Source: an uncultured Collinsella sp.
Lineage (GTDB): Bacteria > Actinomycetota > Coriobacteriia > Coriobacteriales > Coriobacteriaceae
Direction of reading: 5' to 3'
Assembly: GCA_937923795.1 (NCBI GenBank)
Contig: CALDWI010000060.1
Coordinates: 1-38,484, forward strand
Length of the DNA stretch: 38,484 nt
Both the position numbers and the translations under genes were made by a program. The stretch's first letter is position 1; each line of letters opens with the position of its first letter. Shown here piece by piece: positions 23,235 through 30,620 of this stretch. The notes beneath the pieces are model-generated. The model was not told where the DNA came from, did not search any database, and was given only the letters and a program-made list of their open reading frames with translations.

Positions 23235-23600
23235 CTATTCGCAGATATGGCTCATGCCCTGGTTGAGCATGGTGTAGACGTGGTCGTCGGCGAGCGAGTA
23301 GAGGATATTGCGCCCGTCGCGCCGGAATTTAACCAGGTGCGACTGCTTGAGTGTGCGCAGCTGGTGCGACACCGCGGACTGCGAGGTTTCGGTCGCTTCG
23401 GCGATGTCTGCCACGCAGAGCTCGCGACCCATGAGGGCGTAAAGGATCTTGATACGCGTGGTGTCGCTGAAGACCTTGAACAGGTCGGCGAGGTCGTAGA
23501 GAAGCTCCTCGTCGGGAAGGTCCTCGGGCGAGCAGGTGGTGGGGATCACTGGCTCGGTGGCCTCGGTGTCGGGTTTCGTTTCATCAACGCGGATGCTCAT
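23235..23600 (-). CDS. SmtB/ArsR-family zinc-responsive repressor
   Basis: A 121-residue ArsR-family winged helix protein. Core: DLADLFKVFSDTTRIKILYAL, ELCVADIAEATETSQSAVSHQLRTLKQSHLVKFRRDGRNILYSLAD. The last helix, DDHVYTMLNQGMSHICE, has D-x-H-(10)-H-x2-E, exactly the alpha-5 zinc site of SmtB. The alpha-3 site has only one Cys (ELCVAD), unlike CadC. It should release DNA when zinc or a similar metal binds. The ATG at 23600 follows AAAGGA. It heads the efflux operon, and its promoter has a consensus core with operators around it (23614-23674). Confidence 0.93.
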   Translation of the reverse strand: MSIRVDETKPDTEATEPVIPTTCSPEDLPDEELLYDLADLFKVFSDTTRIKILYALMGRELCVADIAEATETSQSAVSHQLRTLKQSHLVKFRRDGRNILYSLADDHVYTMLNQGMSHICE

Positions 23601-23613
23601 TGCAATATCCTTT

Positions 23614-23674
23614 CATATGAACATACGCTCAAATAACTTACTTCCGATTATATGAGCGTATGTTCATATGTCAA
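23614..23674 (-). promoter_or_regulatory. Consensus promoter with twin operators of the zinc operon
   Basis: On the minus strand TTGACA (23669-23674) and TATAAT (23647-23652) stand 16 bp apart, both perfect. The spacer holds the operator TGAACATACGCTCA (23653-23666). An exact inverted copy lies at 23618-23631, between the transcription start and the ATG; the 18-bp arms 23614-23631 and 23653-23670 are fully complementary. Repressor binding in the spacer would block the polymerase directly. The TGAAC-N4-GCTCA pattern matches known SmtB/CzrA-type sites in layout. Confidence 0.8.
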
Positions 23675-24018
23675 TAACGTTTAAGTAATTCATCGCACAA
23701 AATGATGGGGAATAGTGGACGAGATTCCGGATTGAGCGGTTTTGATAGTCGATGCCGAGGTGGGTGCCCCCGTGCCGTGCAAAAATTGGAGTATTCTGCA
23801 ACTATAGGGGGTCTGTTTATCTATTTCGGGCCAAATAAAGCCGCTCAAGAGTTATCCAAGGGCGGTAAACAGATAAGATCTTCCTCAAGTGTTGCCTAAC
23901 GTCCCGTTCGATAGCGTCTTTGTTTCTCATTTGGATTAACTTGTGGGTGCTGGAGGGCCGACCCTGCTGAATACTCGCAATTTTGCACATCGCTAGGGTA
24001 CCCACCTTGTTAGCCGGT
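23672..24018. other. Intergenic region, no gene seen
   Basis: 347 bp of lower G+C between the zinc operon promoter and the 3' end of the DUF559-like gene. No ORF with a ribosome site, no clear hairpin. It contains GGAGTATTCTGCA near 23791, loosely similar to GGGGTATTCTGCAG before the nitroreductase gene; this may be chance. Confidence 0.4.
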
Positions 24019-25209
24019 CTAGCTTCCGGCCCCGAAGATCCTGCCCTCGGGCGCGAGGCTGCTTGTTTGGTCAAATGATGGGCTGTCGGATTCGACTGTC
24101 TGCATGTCATCGATTGCTGTAACTTCATTAATTGTCGGGTCATCCAGCGTGATGCCTTCGAGTGTTGCTTTTTCGAGGTCGATTCGTTGGCGCTCTTCGG
24201 AATCCTGGCGAAGCTGCTTCTGAATTCGCCTTTTCTCTTCTATAAACCTTCTGAGCACAAACTGTCTCAGGTCCTCTTGCATGATTTGAAAGTCTTTTGG
24301 TAGACGCGAGGGGCGTACGCCCTCTTTCCGCTGGATTGCTTCCATGACCCTAACGAAAGAGCTGGCATGCATAAAGGAATAACGGCTGACGGTGATGATT
24401 CCGTATCCCATGGACGCAAGCGCATTCTTGCGTTCCTCATCGATGGCGCGGTCTTCTTCCGCGTCATGATAGAAACCGTTGTATTCAATGTCTGTGCGAG
24501 ATTTCTTTAGATACGCATCCATAAAGAACTTTTTGCGTCTCGTGAGATTCTTTGCGGCGGCGGTGACCTGCACCTCGTAATCGGTCTCAATTCCCTTAAT
24601 ACCAAGCCCTCCTTCGCTTTTGGGCAGCGTTAGCATCATGACAAATGCCGTTTCCATGGGAGACCGGCATCCGTCGCGTACACATTGGATCGCCTTTCGG
24701 GCAAGGGCCAAACCGTCGCATCTGGTAATGGAATTAAAGAACTGCTTTAACCTCTCGGTCGAGGTGAGCGCGAAACGCTCGGTATAGGAGGTGGAAGAGT
24801 CGGTTCCAAGGGAGTAAGCGCTGCACAATTCAAAGTAGTACTCCACCAGTTCGCGAAAAGGGAGATAGGTGGCGGCCTGAAGTGCGCAAAGCTCAACGCT
24901 AACAATGAAGATGCCATCTTTGAGCTCTATAAAGCGTGAGTTCGAGAATCGTTTTGACGAAACGTGGCATTGACAGTTCATTGCATAGCGCGCATTCCTG
25001 CGATCAAACACCATCACCTCGAGGGAATCATTTGCGTCGAGGGAAACATCATGTTTGGTGAGCCATTCTGCGGCTGCGTCAAGGAGCGTTCCGGTGGGAC
25101 ATGATCCGTAAATCGCGGCAGGGCTACAGGACTCGATGCCTTTCGCAGACACCGAATGCGCGACCTGGTAGACCGCTTTTGCAGTGGTATGTGACAATAC
25201 GATACTCAT
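24019..25209 (-). CDS. AbiEi/DUF559-like protein with a predicted nuclease fold
   Basis: A 396-residue protein I cannot name firmly. It opens with IVLSHTTAKAVYQVA, like the SHxSAL.. opening of AbiEi-type proteins, and has an EVMVFDRRNARY..VELCALQAATYLPFRELVEYYFELC middle as in actinobacterial AbiEi/DUF559 proteins. The C-terminal half has SPMETAFVM (E186), then FFMDAY (D231) and TDIEYNGFYHD (E242), followed by a helix and GYGIITVSRYSF: the pattern of a Vsr/DUF559 PD-(D/E)xK nuclease. The last ~80 residues are charged and low-complexity. G+C is lower than in the neighbours, and the gene is alone, flanked by two gaps of ~350 bp. The start is the ATG at 25209, but no good ribosome site precedes it. 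Confidence 0.75.
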   Translation of the reverse strand: MSIVLSHTTAKAVYQVAHSVSAKGIESCSPAAIYGSCPTGTLLDAAAEWLTKHDVSLDANDSLEVMVFDRRNARYAMNCQCHVSSKRFSNSRFIELKDGIFIVSVELCALQAATYLPFRELVEYYFELCSAYSLGTDSSTSYTERFALTSTERLKQFFNSITRCDGLALARKAIQCVRDGCRSPMETAFVMMLTLPKSEGGLGIKGIETDYEVQVTAAAKNLTRRKKFFMDAYLKKSRTDIEYNGFYHDAEEDRAIDEERKNALASMGYGIITVSRYSFMHASSFVRVMEAIQRKEGVRPSRLPKDFQIMQEDLRQFVLRRFIEEKRRIQKQLRQDSEERQRIDLEKATLEGITLDDPTINEVTAIDDMQTVESDSPSFDQTSSLAPEGRIFGAGS

Positions 25210-25560
25210 GATATATATCGTGTCAGCTAATGCCGTGTTGACGGCGCTGAGTGGAAAAGCCGTTTTAGAGGTCTAACCAAATGCTGTCCAAAAGCTTGAC
25301 GCAATTATGAGTTGGTATGCCCTAAATAAAAGTTTTCGCAGCTTAGCTATAGCATATAAATACTCAATTGCCGCACATTTGATAGTGATGCATCACCATC
25401 CGACAACGAATTACGTGTCGGGAATTGGCCGAAATCGTTCAAAATGAGGGTTCAGAATTTGTGATGGCAGATCTATCTGTGGAACGTAGGGCGGCCCCGC
25501 TGCGGGGTTTCCCGCTGCGAGGCCGCTCGTGATCTACGCCGGAGTTTGTCGTAGACGTTT
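25210..25560. other. Intergenic region, no gene seen
   Basis: 351 bp. The part 25210-25460 is AT-rich and probably holds the promoter of the DUF559-like gene. Near 25491-25526 the GC-rich inverted sequence GCGGCC..GGCCGC with inner CCGCTGCGGGG may form a hairpin behind the exonuclease gene, but lacks a T-run. No credible ORF. Confidence 0.4.
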
Positions 25561-26529
25561 CTACTTGGCAAACAGGTTCTTGAGGTTGAACTCGGCCTGA
25601 ACCGTGCGGAGCATGAGGTCGGTGTCGTCCAGGCCCAGATGCTGCTCGTTGGCGTCGGCGGCGAGGGTTCCACGGCGGCGCGCCCAGTTCTCGAGCGCGG
25701 CAGGGGCGGATTCGCGGGGGAGCGAGCGGACGTCGGCATCCAGGCTGCGGCAGATCTGGCGCGAGTCGATGACGATGATCTTGCCGGCACGGCGTGCCTC
25801 GGCGTAGCCGTCCAGGTGGATCTTGAACCAGCTGTCCTCAAAGGCGGCGTTGTGCGCCATGTACGGGTACTTCTTCATGAGCTTGAGCAGCTGCTTTTGC
25901 AGCTCTTTGTTCTCGCGGAAGGGTGTTTTGCCGTCGATGTCGTCCCAGGTGATGTGGTGGATATTCGACAACGGTACATCCTCGCCGCGGTAGATGTCGG
26001 GCAGGCCACAGTAGTGCGCCTCGGCGTCGTGCGGGACGGCGTCGCTGGTGAGCTCCATGATTTCCCAACCCACATTGATGATATAACCGCGCTCGGGTGC
26101 ACGGCCGGTGGTCTCGATGTCGATACCGAGCACGGTGCCCTGGATGGGCTTGCGGGCGTAGGCCACGCCGAGCGCGTCGCGGTCGCCGCGGATCTCGCGC
26201 ATGACCGACGCGGCGGTGCGCTTTTGCATCTTACCGATGGCGGCGCAGGTGTCGGCATCGGACAGGCCGCGCGAAAGCGTCGCGGGCGTCACGTTGCGCA
26301 GGCGCGCCTCGCCAATCTGGTCGCACAGGTCGCGGTTGCGGTCAGCCAGGTCGCGCACGGTGGCAAAGTCGAAGCTGGGGTCGCCCTCGGCGGTAAAGTA
26401 CTCGGTTTCGAGCACCTTGAGGGCCTCCTCGCCCTTCTGGCGCTCGGACTCCATGGCGCCGTGATCGCCATAGATAAACATGGGAATAAACGGCTGGCGC
26501 TCGTATTCGAGTGCTTGTGAAACGTTCAT
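25561..26529 (-). CDS. DnaQ-like 3'-5' exonuclease (DEDDh)
   Basis: A 322-residue protein with a DEDDh exonuclease domain in the C-terminal part. ExoI is VLGIDIETTGRAP (the Asp and Glu), ExoII is YMAHNAAFEDSWF, and ExoIII is EQHLGLDDTDLML (His and Asp). Residues 1-140 are a separate helical region (QALEYERQPFIPMFIYGDHG..) with no family I recognise; it may target the nuclease. Proteins of this kind trim single-stranded DNA or RNA. The start at 26529 fits GGAGCAG upstream. It is divergent from the metal exporter, sharing the 170-bp control region at 26530-26701. Confidence 0.85.
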   Translation of the reverse strand: MNVSQALEYERQPFIPMFIYGDHGAMESERQKGEEALKVLETEYFTAEGDPSFDFATVRDLADRNRDLCDQIGEARLRNVTPATLSRGLSDADTCAAIGKMQKRTAASVMREIRGDRDALGVAYARKPIQGTVLGIDIETTGRAPERGYIINVGWEIMELTSDAVPHDAEAHYCGLPDIYRGEDVPLSNIHHITWDDIDGKTPFRENKELQKQLLKLMKKYPYMAHNAAFEDSWFKIHLDGYAEARRAGKIIVIDSRQICRSLDADVRSLPRESAPAALENWARRRGTLAADANEQHLGLDDTDLMLRTVQAEFNLKNLFAK

Positions 26530-26599
26530 ATAACTGCTCCTTGGATGGGCCGCGTCGTGCGGCTCAGGGTCATTAAGATGTGGCGAGATGATAGTTTAC

Positions 26600-26669
26600 C
26601 ATGGGCAACTATTGGCATCGCGCCTAGGACAACTACAATACCCTAGTTGACCGCTAGGACTTTTACAAT
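26600..26669 (+). promoter_or_regulatory. Direct-repeat control region of the metal exporter
   Basis: CTAGGACAACTACAAT (26624-26639) is repeated as CTAGGACTTTTACAAT (26654-26669), exactly 30 bp apart; each ends in a TACAAT -10-like hexamer. Just upstream, CATGGGCAACTATTGGC (26600-26616) shares CATGGGCAACT-N-TTG with the promoter of the DtxR/MntR-type gene (20152-20166). This suggests control by the same metal regulator. Confidence 0.4.
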
Positions 26670-26701
26670 GCTGCCGAAAGACACGAAAGGTTCCATCCGT
26701 C

Positions 26702-27790
26702 ATGGATTTGCTGATTGATATTCTGCTCGACGCCGGCAAGGACACGCTGTCGCTGGTGCCGTTTTTGTTGGTGACGTATCTGGCCCTCGAGACCTTGGAG
26801 CACGTCGCGGGCGACCGCGTTAACGGGGCCATCAAGCGCGCCGGCGCCGCGGGTCCCGTGGTTGGCTCGTTGCTGGGCATGGTGCCGCAGTGCGGCTTTT
26901 CGGCAATGGCGGCAACGCTGTACGCCGGTCGTGTCGTGACCTTGGGCACGTTGGTGGCGGTGTTCCTTTCGACCTCCGATGAGATGCTGCCGCTGTTGCT
27001 CGCCGAGCAGGTGCCCGTGCAGACCATGGCGATGCTTTTGGCTTCGAAGGCACTGATCGCGCTGATCACGGGCTTTATCGTGGACGCCGCCATTCGCGGC
27101 CTGCGTCGTAACGCTCGCGCGCATGCGGCGATTCGTCGTACCGTGTTGGGGACTACTGTCAATCCGGCGCACGTTAACTGCGCGCATGACGACCACAGCG
27201 GCGGTGACATCATCGACGAGGTGGCCGAGGCGGGCGTGAGCGCCGACCACATCCACGAGTTGTGCGAGCGCGATCATTGCGGTTGCGATGAAGACGAGGA
27301 CGAGTATGAACACGGACATGGCCACGATCACGGTCATGAGGGCGAGCATGAACACCATGATGGCCACGGTCACTCCCACTCCCACGAAGGGACGCCTGTC
27401 CTGTCGATCATCCGCAGCGCGATCTCGCACACCGTGCAGGTCTCGGTATTCATTTTTCTGGTGACGCTGGTCCTGGTCGCCGTGCTCGAGACCTTCGGCG
27501 AGTCCGCGATCGAGCAGTTTCTGCGTGGCAACGAGACGCTCGCCGTCCTGGGTTCGGCGCTTGTCGGCCTGATCCCTAACTGCTCGGCCAGCGTCGTCAT
27601 CACGCAACTGTACCTGGAGGGCGCGCTGCAGCTGGCCCCGATGCTCGCCGGCACGCTCATCTCTGCCGGTGTGGGCTACCTGGTGCTGTTCCGCACTAAC
27701 CGCAGCGCCCGCGAAAACGCCGTGTTCCTGGTCATGATGTACGTCATCGGCGCCGGCTGGGGCCTTATCCTATCCGCCTTCGGCCTCTAA
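26702..27790 (+). CDS. Putative Mn2+/heavy-metal exporter with His-rich loop
   Basis: A 362-residue membrane protein that fits the family annotated as putative manganese transporter or 10-TM heavy-metal exporter (ArsP_2/DUF2899-like). The two halves are internally related: GSLLGMVPQCGFSAMAATLYAG in the first and GSALVGLIPNCSASVVITQLYLEG in the second, each with a P-x-C motif inside a membrane segment. Between them, at residues ~160-235, is a hydrophilic loop with many His, Asp, Glu and Cys (CERDHCGCDEDEDEYEHGHG), a likely cytoplasmic metal-sensing or buffering arm. The start at 26702 follows GAAAGG. The metal is inferred from family names and the neighbouring DtxR/MntR-type sites, not proven. 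Confidence 0.8.
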   Translation: MDLLIDILLDAGKDTLSLVPFLLVTYLALETLEHVAGDRVNGAIKRAGAAGPVVGSLLGMVPQCGFSAMAATLYAGRVVTLGTLVAVFLSTSDEMLPLLLAEQVPVQTMAMLLASKALIALITGFIVDAAIRGLRRNARAHAAIRRTVLGTTVNPAHVNCAHDDHSGGDIIDEVAEAGVSADHIHELCERDHCGCDEDEDEYEHGHGHDHGHEGEHEHHDGHGHSHSHEGTPVLSIIRSAISHTVQVSVFIFLVTLVLVAVLETFGESAIEQFLRGNETLAVLGSALVGLIPNCSASVVITQLYLEGALQLAPMLAGTLISAGVGYLVLFRTNRSARENAVFLVMMYVIGAGWGLILSAFGL

Positions 27791-27798
27791 GTAGGCCT

Positions 27799-27876
27799 AA
27801 AAAATGGGCTTCAAATAGTCATGCTCGGCGCCTACGCAATGCGGCGACGCATGGCATTTTGAAGCCCATTTTTTTG
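27799..27876. terminator. Long bidirectional terminator hairpin
   Basis: AAAAAATGGGCTTCAAA (27799-27815) pairs with TTTGAAGCCCATTTTTTT (27858-27875), closing a 42-bp interior. It begins 9 bp past the exporter stop; the A- and T-tracts at the ends fit termination in both directions. Confidence 0.8.
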
Positions 27877-27909
27877 TTGAGCCATGGATTCCGAGCGCTC
27901 ACACCGTTC

Positions 27910-27954
27910 AAAACAAAAAGGTAGATTTTTAGGCATGTCCCAAAAATCTACCTT
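27910..27954 (-). terminator. Terminator of the DUF308-YaiI unit
   Basis: AAGGTAGATTTTT (27918-27930) and AAAAATCTACCTT (27942-27954) are complementary. On the minus strand the stem is followed by TTTTTGTTTT, three bases after the stop codon of the YaiI gene. Confidence 0.8.
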
Positions 27955-27956
27955 GG

Positions 27957-28439
27957 TTAGCGCAGCAGCTCGGTGAGGTTGCGCTTAAAGCGGGCCCGGT
28001 CTTCGCTGGTGAAGGCTGCCGGCCCGCGGGTGCGACCGCCAGCGCGACGCACCTTCTTTTCCTCGTGACGAATAAACAGCTGCATGTCGATGGTCGCTTT
28101 GTCGTAGACGCGCCCGCGCACACCGATGGCGGCGGCATCGCGGCCGAGCACCATGCTCGCCAGGCCAATGTCCTGCGTCACGACCACGTCGCCCGCCTGC
28201 AGGCGTTCGACAATGGCAAAGTCGGCGCTGTCGGCGCCCACGCTCACATCGAGCGTCGTGGCCCAAAAGCCGCGTCGCGCGTGCTCGGCATCGCGCGGGT
28301 CGTCGCGGCGAATGTGCCGTTCCAGGTTTTGCGTGCTGTTGCCGGCGATAACAACGGCGACGCCCGCCCGCCGCGCGCAGTCAATCGACTCACGCGTGAC
28401 CGGGCAGGCGTCGGCATCAATAAAGAGCGTTCGCGGCAT
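27957..28439 (-). CDS. YaiI/YqxD-family (DUF188) protein
   Basis: A 160-residue member of UPF0178/DUF188, a PIN-related family of unknown activity. Landmarks are FIDADACPV at the start, the GADSADFAIVERLQAGDVVVTQDIGLASMVL block with conserved acidic residues, and GRVYDKATIDMQLFIRHEEKKVRRAGGRTRGPAAF, which is almost invariant in the family. The ATG follows the stop codon of the DUF308 gene without any gap and has a weak ribosome site, so it is translationally coupled to it. Confidence 0.92.
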   Translation of the reverse strand: MPRTLFIDADACPVTRESIDCARRAGVAVVIAGNSTQNLERHIRRDDPRDAEHARRGFWATTLDVSVGADSADFAIVERLQAGDVVVTQDIGLASMVLGRDAAAIGVRGRVYDKATIDMQLFIRHEEKKVRRAGGRTRGPAAFTSEDRARFKRNLTELLR

Positions 28440-29042
28440 CTAGTGCACCAGTTTGCCAAATTGAATAGCGCGAACAATCAGCGTTACGCCAAACACCAGC
28501 AGCGCGGCGCCGCTAAAGATGACGAGCATCTTGGCCGACCACAGCGGATAGATAAACACGAACATGCCGGCGATGATGGAGAGTGCGCCGCTCAGGATGG
28601 CGAGGGCGCGGTTGGACGAAAGCTCGGACTCCAGAATGGACATGACGCCTTCGACAATCCAGCCAAAGCCGGCCACGATAACCACCATCGTGGTGAGCGT
28701 CGCGGTCGAGAAGGCCTGGTTGCGCAGGATTATGACGCCGCCCAGGATAATGAGTAGGTTGGAGATGATGCTCGTCACGCGCCAGCCGGTGGGCAGCAGC
28801 GGCTCAAAAATGGCAGTGAACAGCCTGATGGCAGCGGTGATTACAAAGTAAAAACCCAGGACGGTCGTCAAAAAGACGAGGGACTTGGCGGGTGCAAAAA
28901 GCAGCGCGATACCAGCAATGAGCGCCACGACGCCCGTGATGGCGTAGATCCAGCGCACGGCCTTGACGGCTTTGCCCGCCATGCTTTTCTCGTCAAATCC
29001 AAACTGGCTCGATTTTTGGTCATCGTTCTTAAAGATGCCCAT
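28440..29042 (-). CDS. HdeD/DUF308-family membrane protein
   Basis: A 200-residue integral membrane protein with six hydrophobic segments, e.g. IYAITGVVALIAGIALLFAP, FLTTVLGFYFVITAAIRLFTAI, ISNLLIILGGVIILRN and MLVIFSGAALLVFGVTLIVRA. This matches HdeD/DUF308 proteins (acid-resistance-related in E. coli, function unknown here). The N-terminal 30 residues are hydrophilic (NDDQKSSQFGFDEKSM). The start at 29042 follows AAAGGAG; the frame open to 29249 has no support. First gene of a two-gene unit with the DUF188 protein. Confidence 0.88.
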   Translation of the reverse strand: MGIFKNDDQKSSQFGFDEKSMAGKAVKAVRWIYAITGVVALIAGIALLFAPAKSLVFLTTVLGFYFVITAAIRLFTAIFEPLLPTGWRVTSIISNLLIILGGVIILRNQAFSTATLTTMVVIVAGFGWIVEGVMSILESELSSNRALAILSGALSIIAGMFVFIYPLWSAKMLVIFSGAALLVFGVTLIVRAIQFGKLVH

Positions 29043-29259
29043 AATGTCTCCTTTCCATGTGGCGCACGTCGCGTTCATTGCTCTCCGTGCGGCGTACGCC
29101 AAAAGTGCTGCAACAAGTATCGCCCAAGGGCGCCGATGCATGGGGCGGGAAGGACGAATTGCCGCCCCACATTCCCGAATTGTTACTTTTGTTCCCGTTT
29201 GGATGGGGGGTATTCTGCAGTTGTGGAACATTGCGACGCTGAGTGTCATTGCCTACGTT

Positions 29260-29278
29260 TTAGGTTAGATTTTCCTAA
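29260..29278 (+). promoter_or_regulatory. Iron-box-like palindrome before the nitroreductase
   Basis: TTAGGTTAGATTTTCCTAA is a 19-bp site with perfect TTAGG/CCTAA arms. It agrees at 15 of 19 positions with the DtxR/IdeR consensus TTAGGTTAGGCTAACCTAA. It ends 28 bp before the nitroreductase start codon, where a bound repressor would block transcription or elongation. Confidence 0.55.
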
Positions 29279-29306
29279 GAACAATTGCCTTTTATTGGGG
29301 GTTCCT

Positions 29307-29978
29307 ATGAACGAAGCAGTTCCCGCGGCGCCGGTAAGCGCTGAGTCGATGGCAAAGCAGGGTTGCGAAAAGCTCGGCTTGAACGCGTTTGATGCGTTGG
29401 TTCGCCGCGCCCGCACGTGCCGTCGCTTTGACGAGTCCATGCGCGTGCCGCGTGAGCTTTTGCTTGAGCTGGCGGAGCTGGCGCACCTGACTCCCTGTGG
29501 TGCCAATGCTCAGCGTCTGCGTTTTCATGTGGTGAGCGGTGCAGAGGACTGCGCGCGTGTATTTGATGAGCTTGCATGGGCCGGCGCGTTTAAGGATTGG
29601 CCGGGTCCTGCCGAGGGTGAGCGCCCGACCGGCTACATCGCGATTCTGGCCGAGCGCGCCGTTCCGGGTAAGCCCGCCGCTCCCATTACCGAGGTCGACA
29701 CGGGCATTGCCGCGCAGACGATGATGCTCGCCGCCCGCAGCGCCACGCCCGAGGTGGCAGCCTGCATGTTCAAGGCCTTTACGCCCCGCGCGATCGATGC
29801 CATGGGGCTCGATAACGACAAATATGAGCTCAAGCTGATCATGGCGTTTGGCGTTCCGGCCGAGACTCAGGTGGTCGATGCGATCGATTCCAACCCCGAC
29901 GGCTCAATTAATTACTGGCGTGACGAGGCGCAGGTGCACCACGTGCCCAAGCGTCCGCTTGCCGACGTGCTGGTGTAG
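29307..29978 (+). CDS. Nitroreductase-family FMN protein
   Basis: A 223-residue nitroreductase-fold protein. The FMN-phosphate arginines are in VRRARTCRRFDES, and the family's second landmark is LTPCGANAQRLRFHVVS (usually SPSxxNxQPWxF). WPGPAEGERPTGYIAIL and DTGIAAQTMMLAARS (the dimer-interface helix that follows the FMN loop) are present. Such enzymes reduce nitro compounds, quinones or flavins with NAD(P)H; the Cys in the TPCGAN loop is characteristic of coriobacterial and clostridial members. The start at 29307 has a G-rich but weak site (GGGGG), and an iron-box-like palindrome lies upstream, suggesting an iron-linked role such as flavin or ferric reduction. Confidence 0.82.
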   Translation: MNEAVPAAPVSAESMAKQGCEKLGLNAFDALVRRARTCRRFDESMRVPRELLLELAELAHLTPCGANAQRLRFHVVSGAEDCARVFDELAWAGAFKDWPGPAEGERPTGYIAILAERAVPGKPAAPITEVDTGIAAQTMMLAARSATPEVAACMFKAFTPRAIDAMGLDNDKYELKLIMAFGVPAETQVVDAIDSNPDGSINYWRDEAQVHHVPKRPLADVLV

Positions 29979-30010
29979 CTGAGCGTCGCCGCGGTGTGAT
30001 CCGGCGGTGA

Positions 30011-30045
30011 ACCACCACAAAGGTGCCTGTCCCCTTTGTGGTGGT
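30011..30045. repeat. Palindromic CCACAAAGG repeat (family C, copy 2)
   Basis: ACCACCACAAAGG (30011-30023) is perfectly mirrored by CCTTTGTGGTGGT (30033-30045); the centre contains TGCCTGTCC. It lies 15 bp before the first histidine phosphatase start and is the reverse-oriented version of 17315-17349. Confidence 0.75.
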
Positions 30046-30060
30046 ACGAGAGGAGGACAT

Positions 30061-30603
30061 GTGGCCGATCTGTATTTGGTGCGGCATGGGCAGACTGAGC
30101 TCAATGTGCAGAGCATTTTGCAGGGCTGGCACGATTCGCCGCTTACGGCGCGCGGGCGTCAGCAGGCGCTGGCGACGCGCGCGGCGTTCGAGGACCGCGG
30201 CGTGGCCTTTGACCATGTGTATTCCTCGCCGTTGGGCCGGGCGCGGCATACGGCCGAGCTTATCGTTGGCGAGGGCCGTTCCATTGAGCTGGTCGATGAC
30301 CTGCGTGAGTGGCATTTTGGCTCGCTGGAGGGCACATCAAATCGCGAGATGCCGCCGCAGCCCTGGGGTGATTATCCGGTTGCCTTTGGTGGCGAGTCGG
30401 AAAGTGAGCTTCGCGCACGTATGGTCGGGGCGCTGTCCCGCATCATGGCCAGGCCGCAGCACGACTGCGTGCTGGCGGTTTCCCACGGCTCAGCCTGCCA
30501 GGAGTTTCTTGAGTATGTGACTGGCGAGGGAGAGCTACCCGACAACGGTGCCGTGCTTCATTTTGGCTATTGCGACGGGGCGTTTTCGCTCTTGGGTTGG
30601 TAA
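30061..30603 (+). CDS. Histidine phosphatase (phosphoglycerate-mutase-like) 1
   Basis: A 180-residue histidine-phosphatase-superfamily enzyme. It has the RHG motif in LYLVRHGQTELN (nucleophile His, residues ~9-11), VYSSPLGRARHTAE with the second Arg, the acidic LREWHFGSLEG, and the second catalytic His in VLAVSHGSACQEFL. Substrates could be phosphoserine, phosphoglycolate, alpha-ribazole phosphate or sugar phosphates. The start is a GTG with a strong GAGGAGG in front, chosen over the in-frame ATG at 30007, which would be inside the palindromic repeat. It is followed 17 bp later by a paralogue. Confidence 0.88.
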   Translation: MADLYLVRHGQTELNVQSILQGWHDSPLTARGRQQALATRAAFEDRGVAFDHVYSSPLGRARHTAELIVGEGRSIELVDDLREWHFGSLEGTSNREMPPQPWGDYPVAFGGESESELRARMVGALSRIMARPQHDCVLAVSHGSACQEFLEYVTGEGELPDNGAVLHFGYCDGAFSLLGW

Positions 30604-30620
30604 CGAACGAAAGGACCCCT

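Noticed and set aside
23702..23899. Short ORF in the gap before the DUF559-like gene
   Set aside because: No ribosome site and no recognisable features; the region is AT-rich non-coding DNA.
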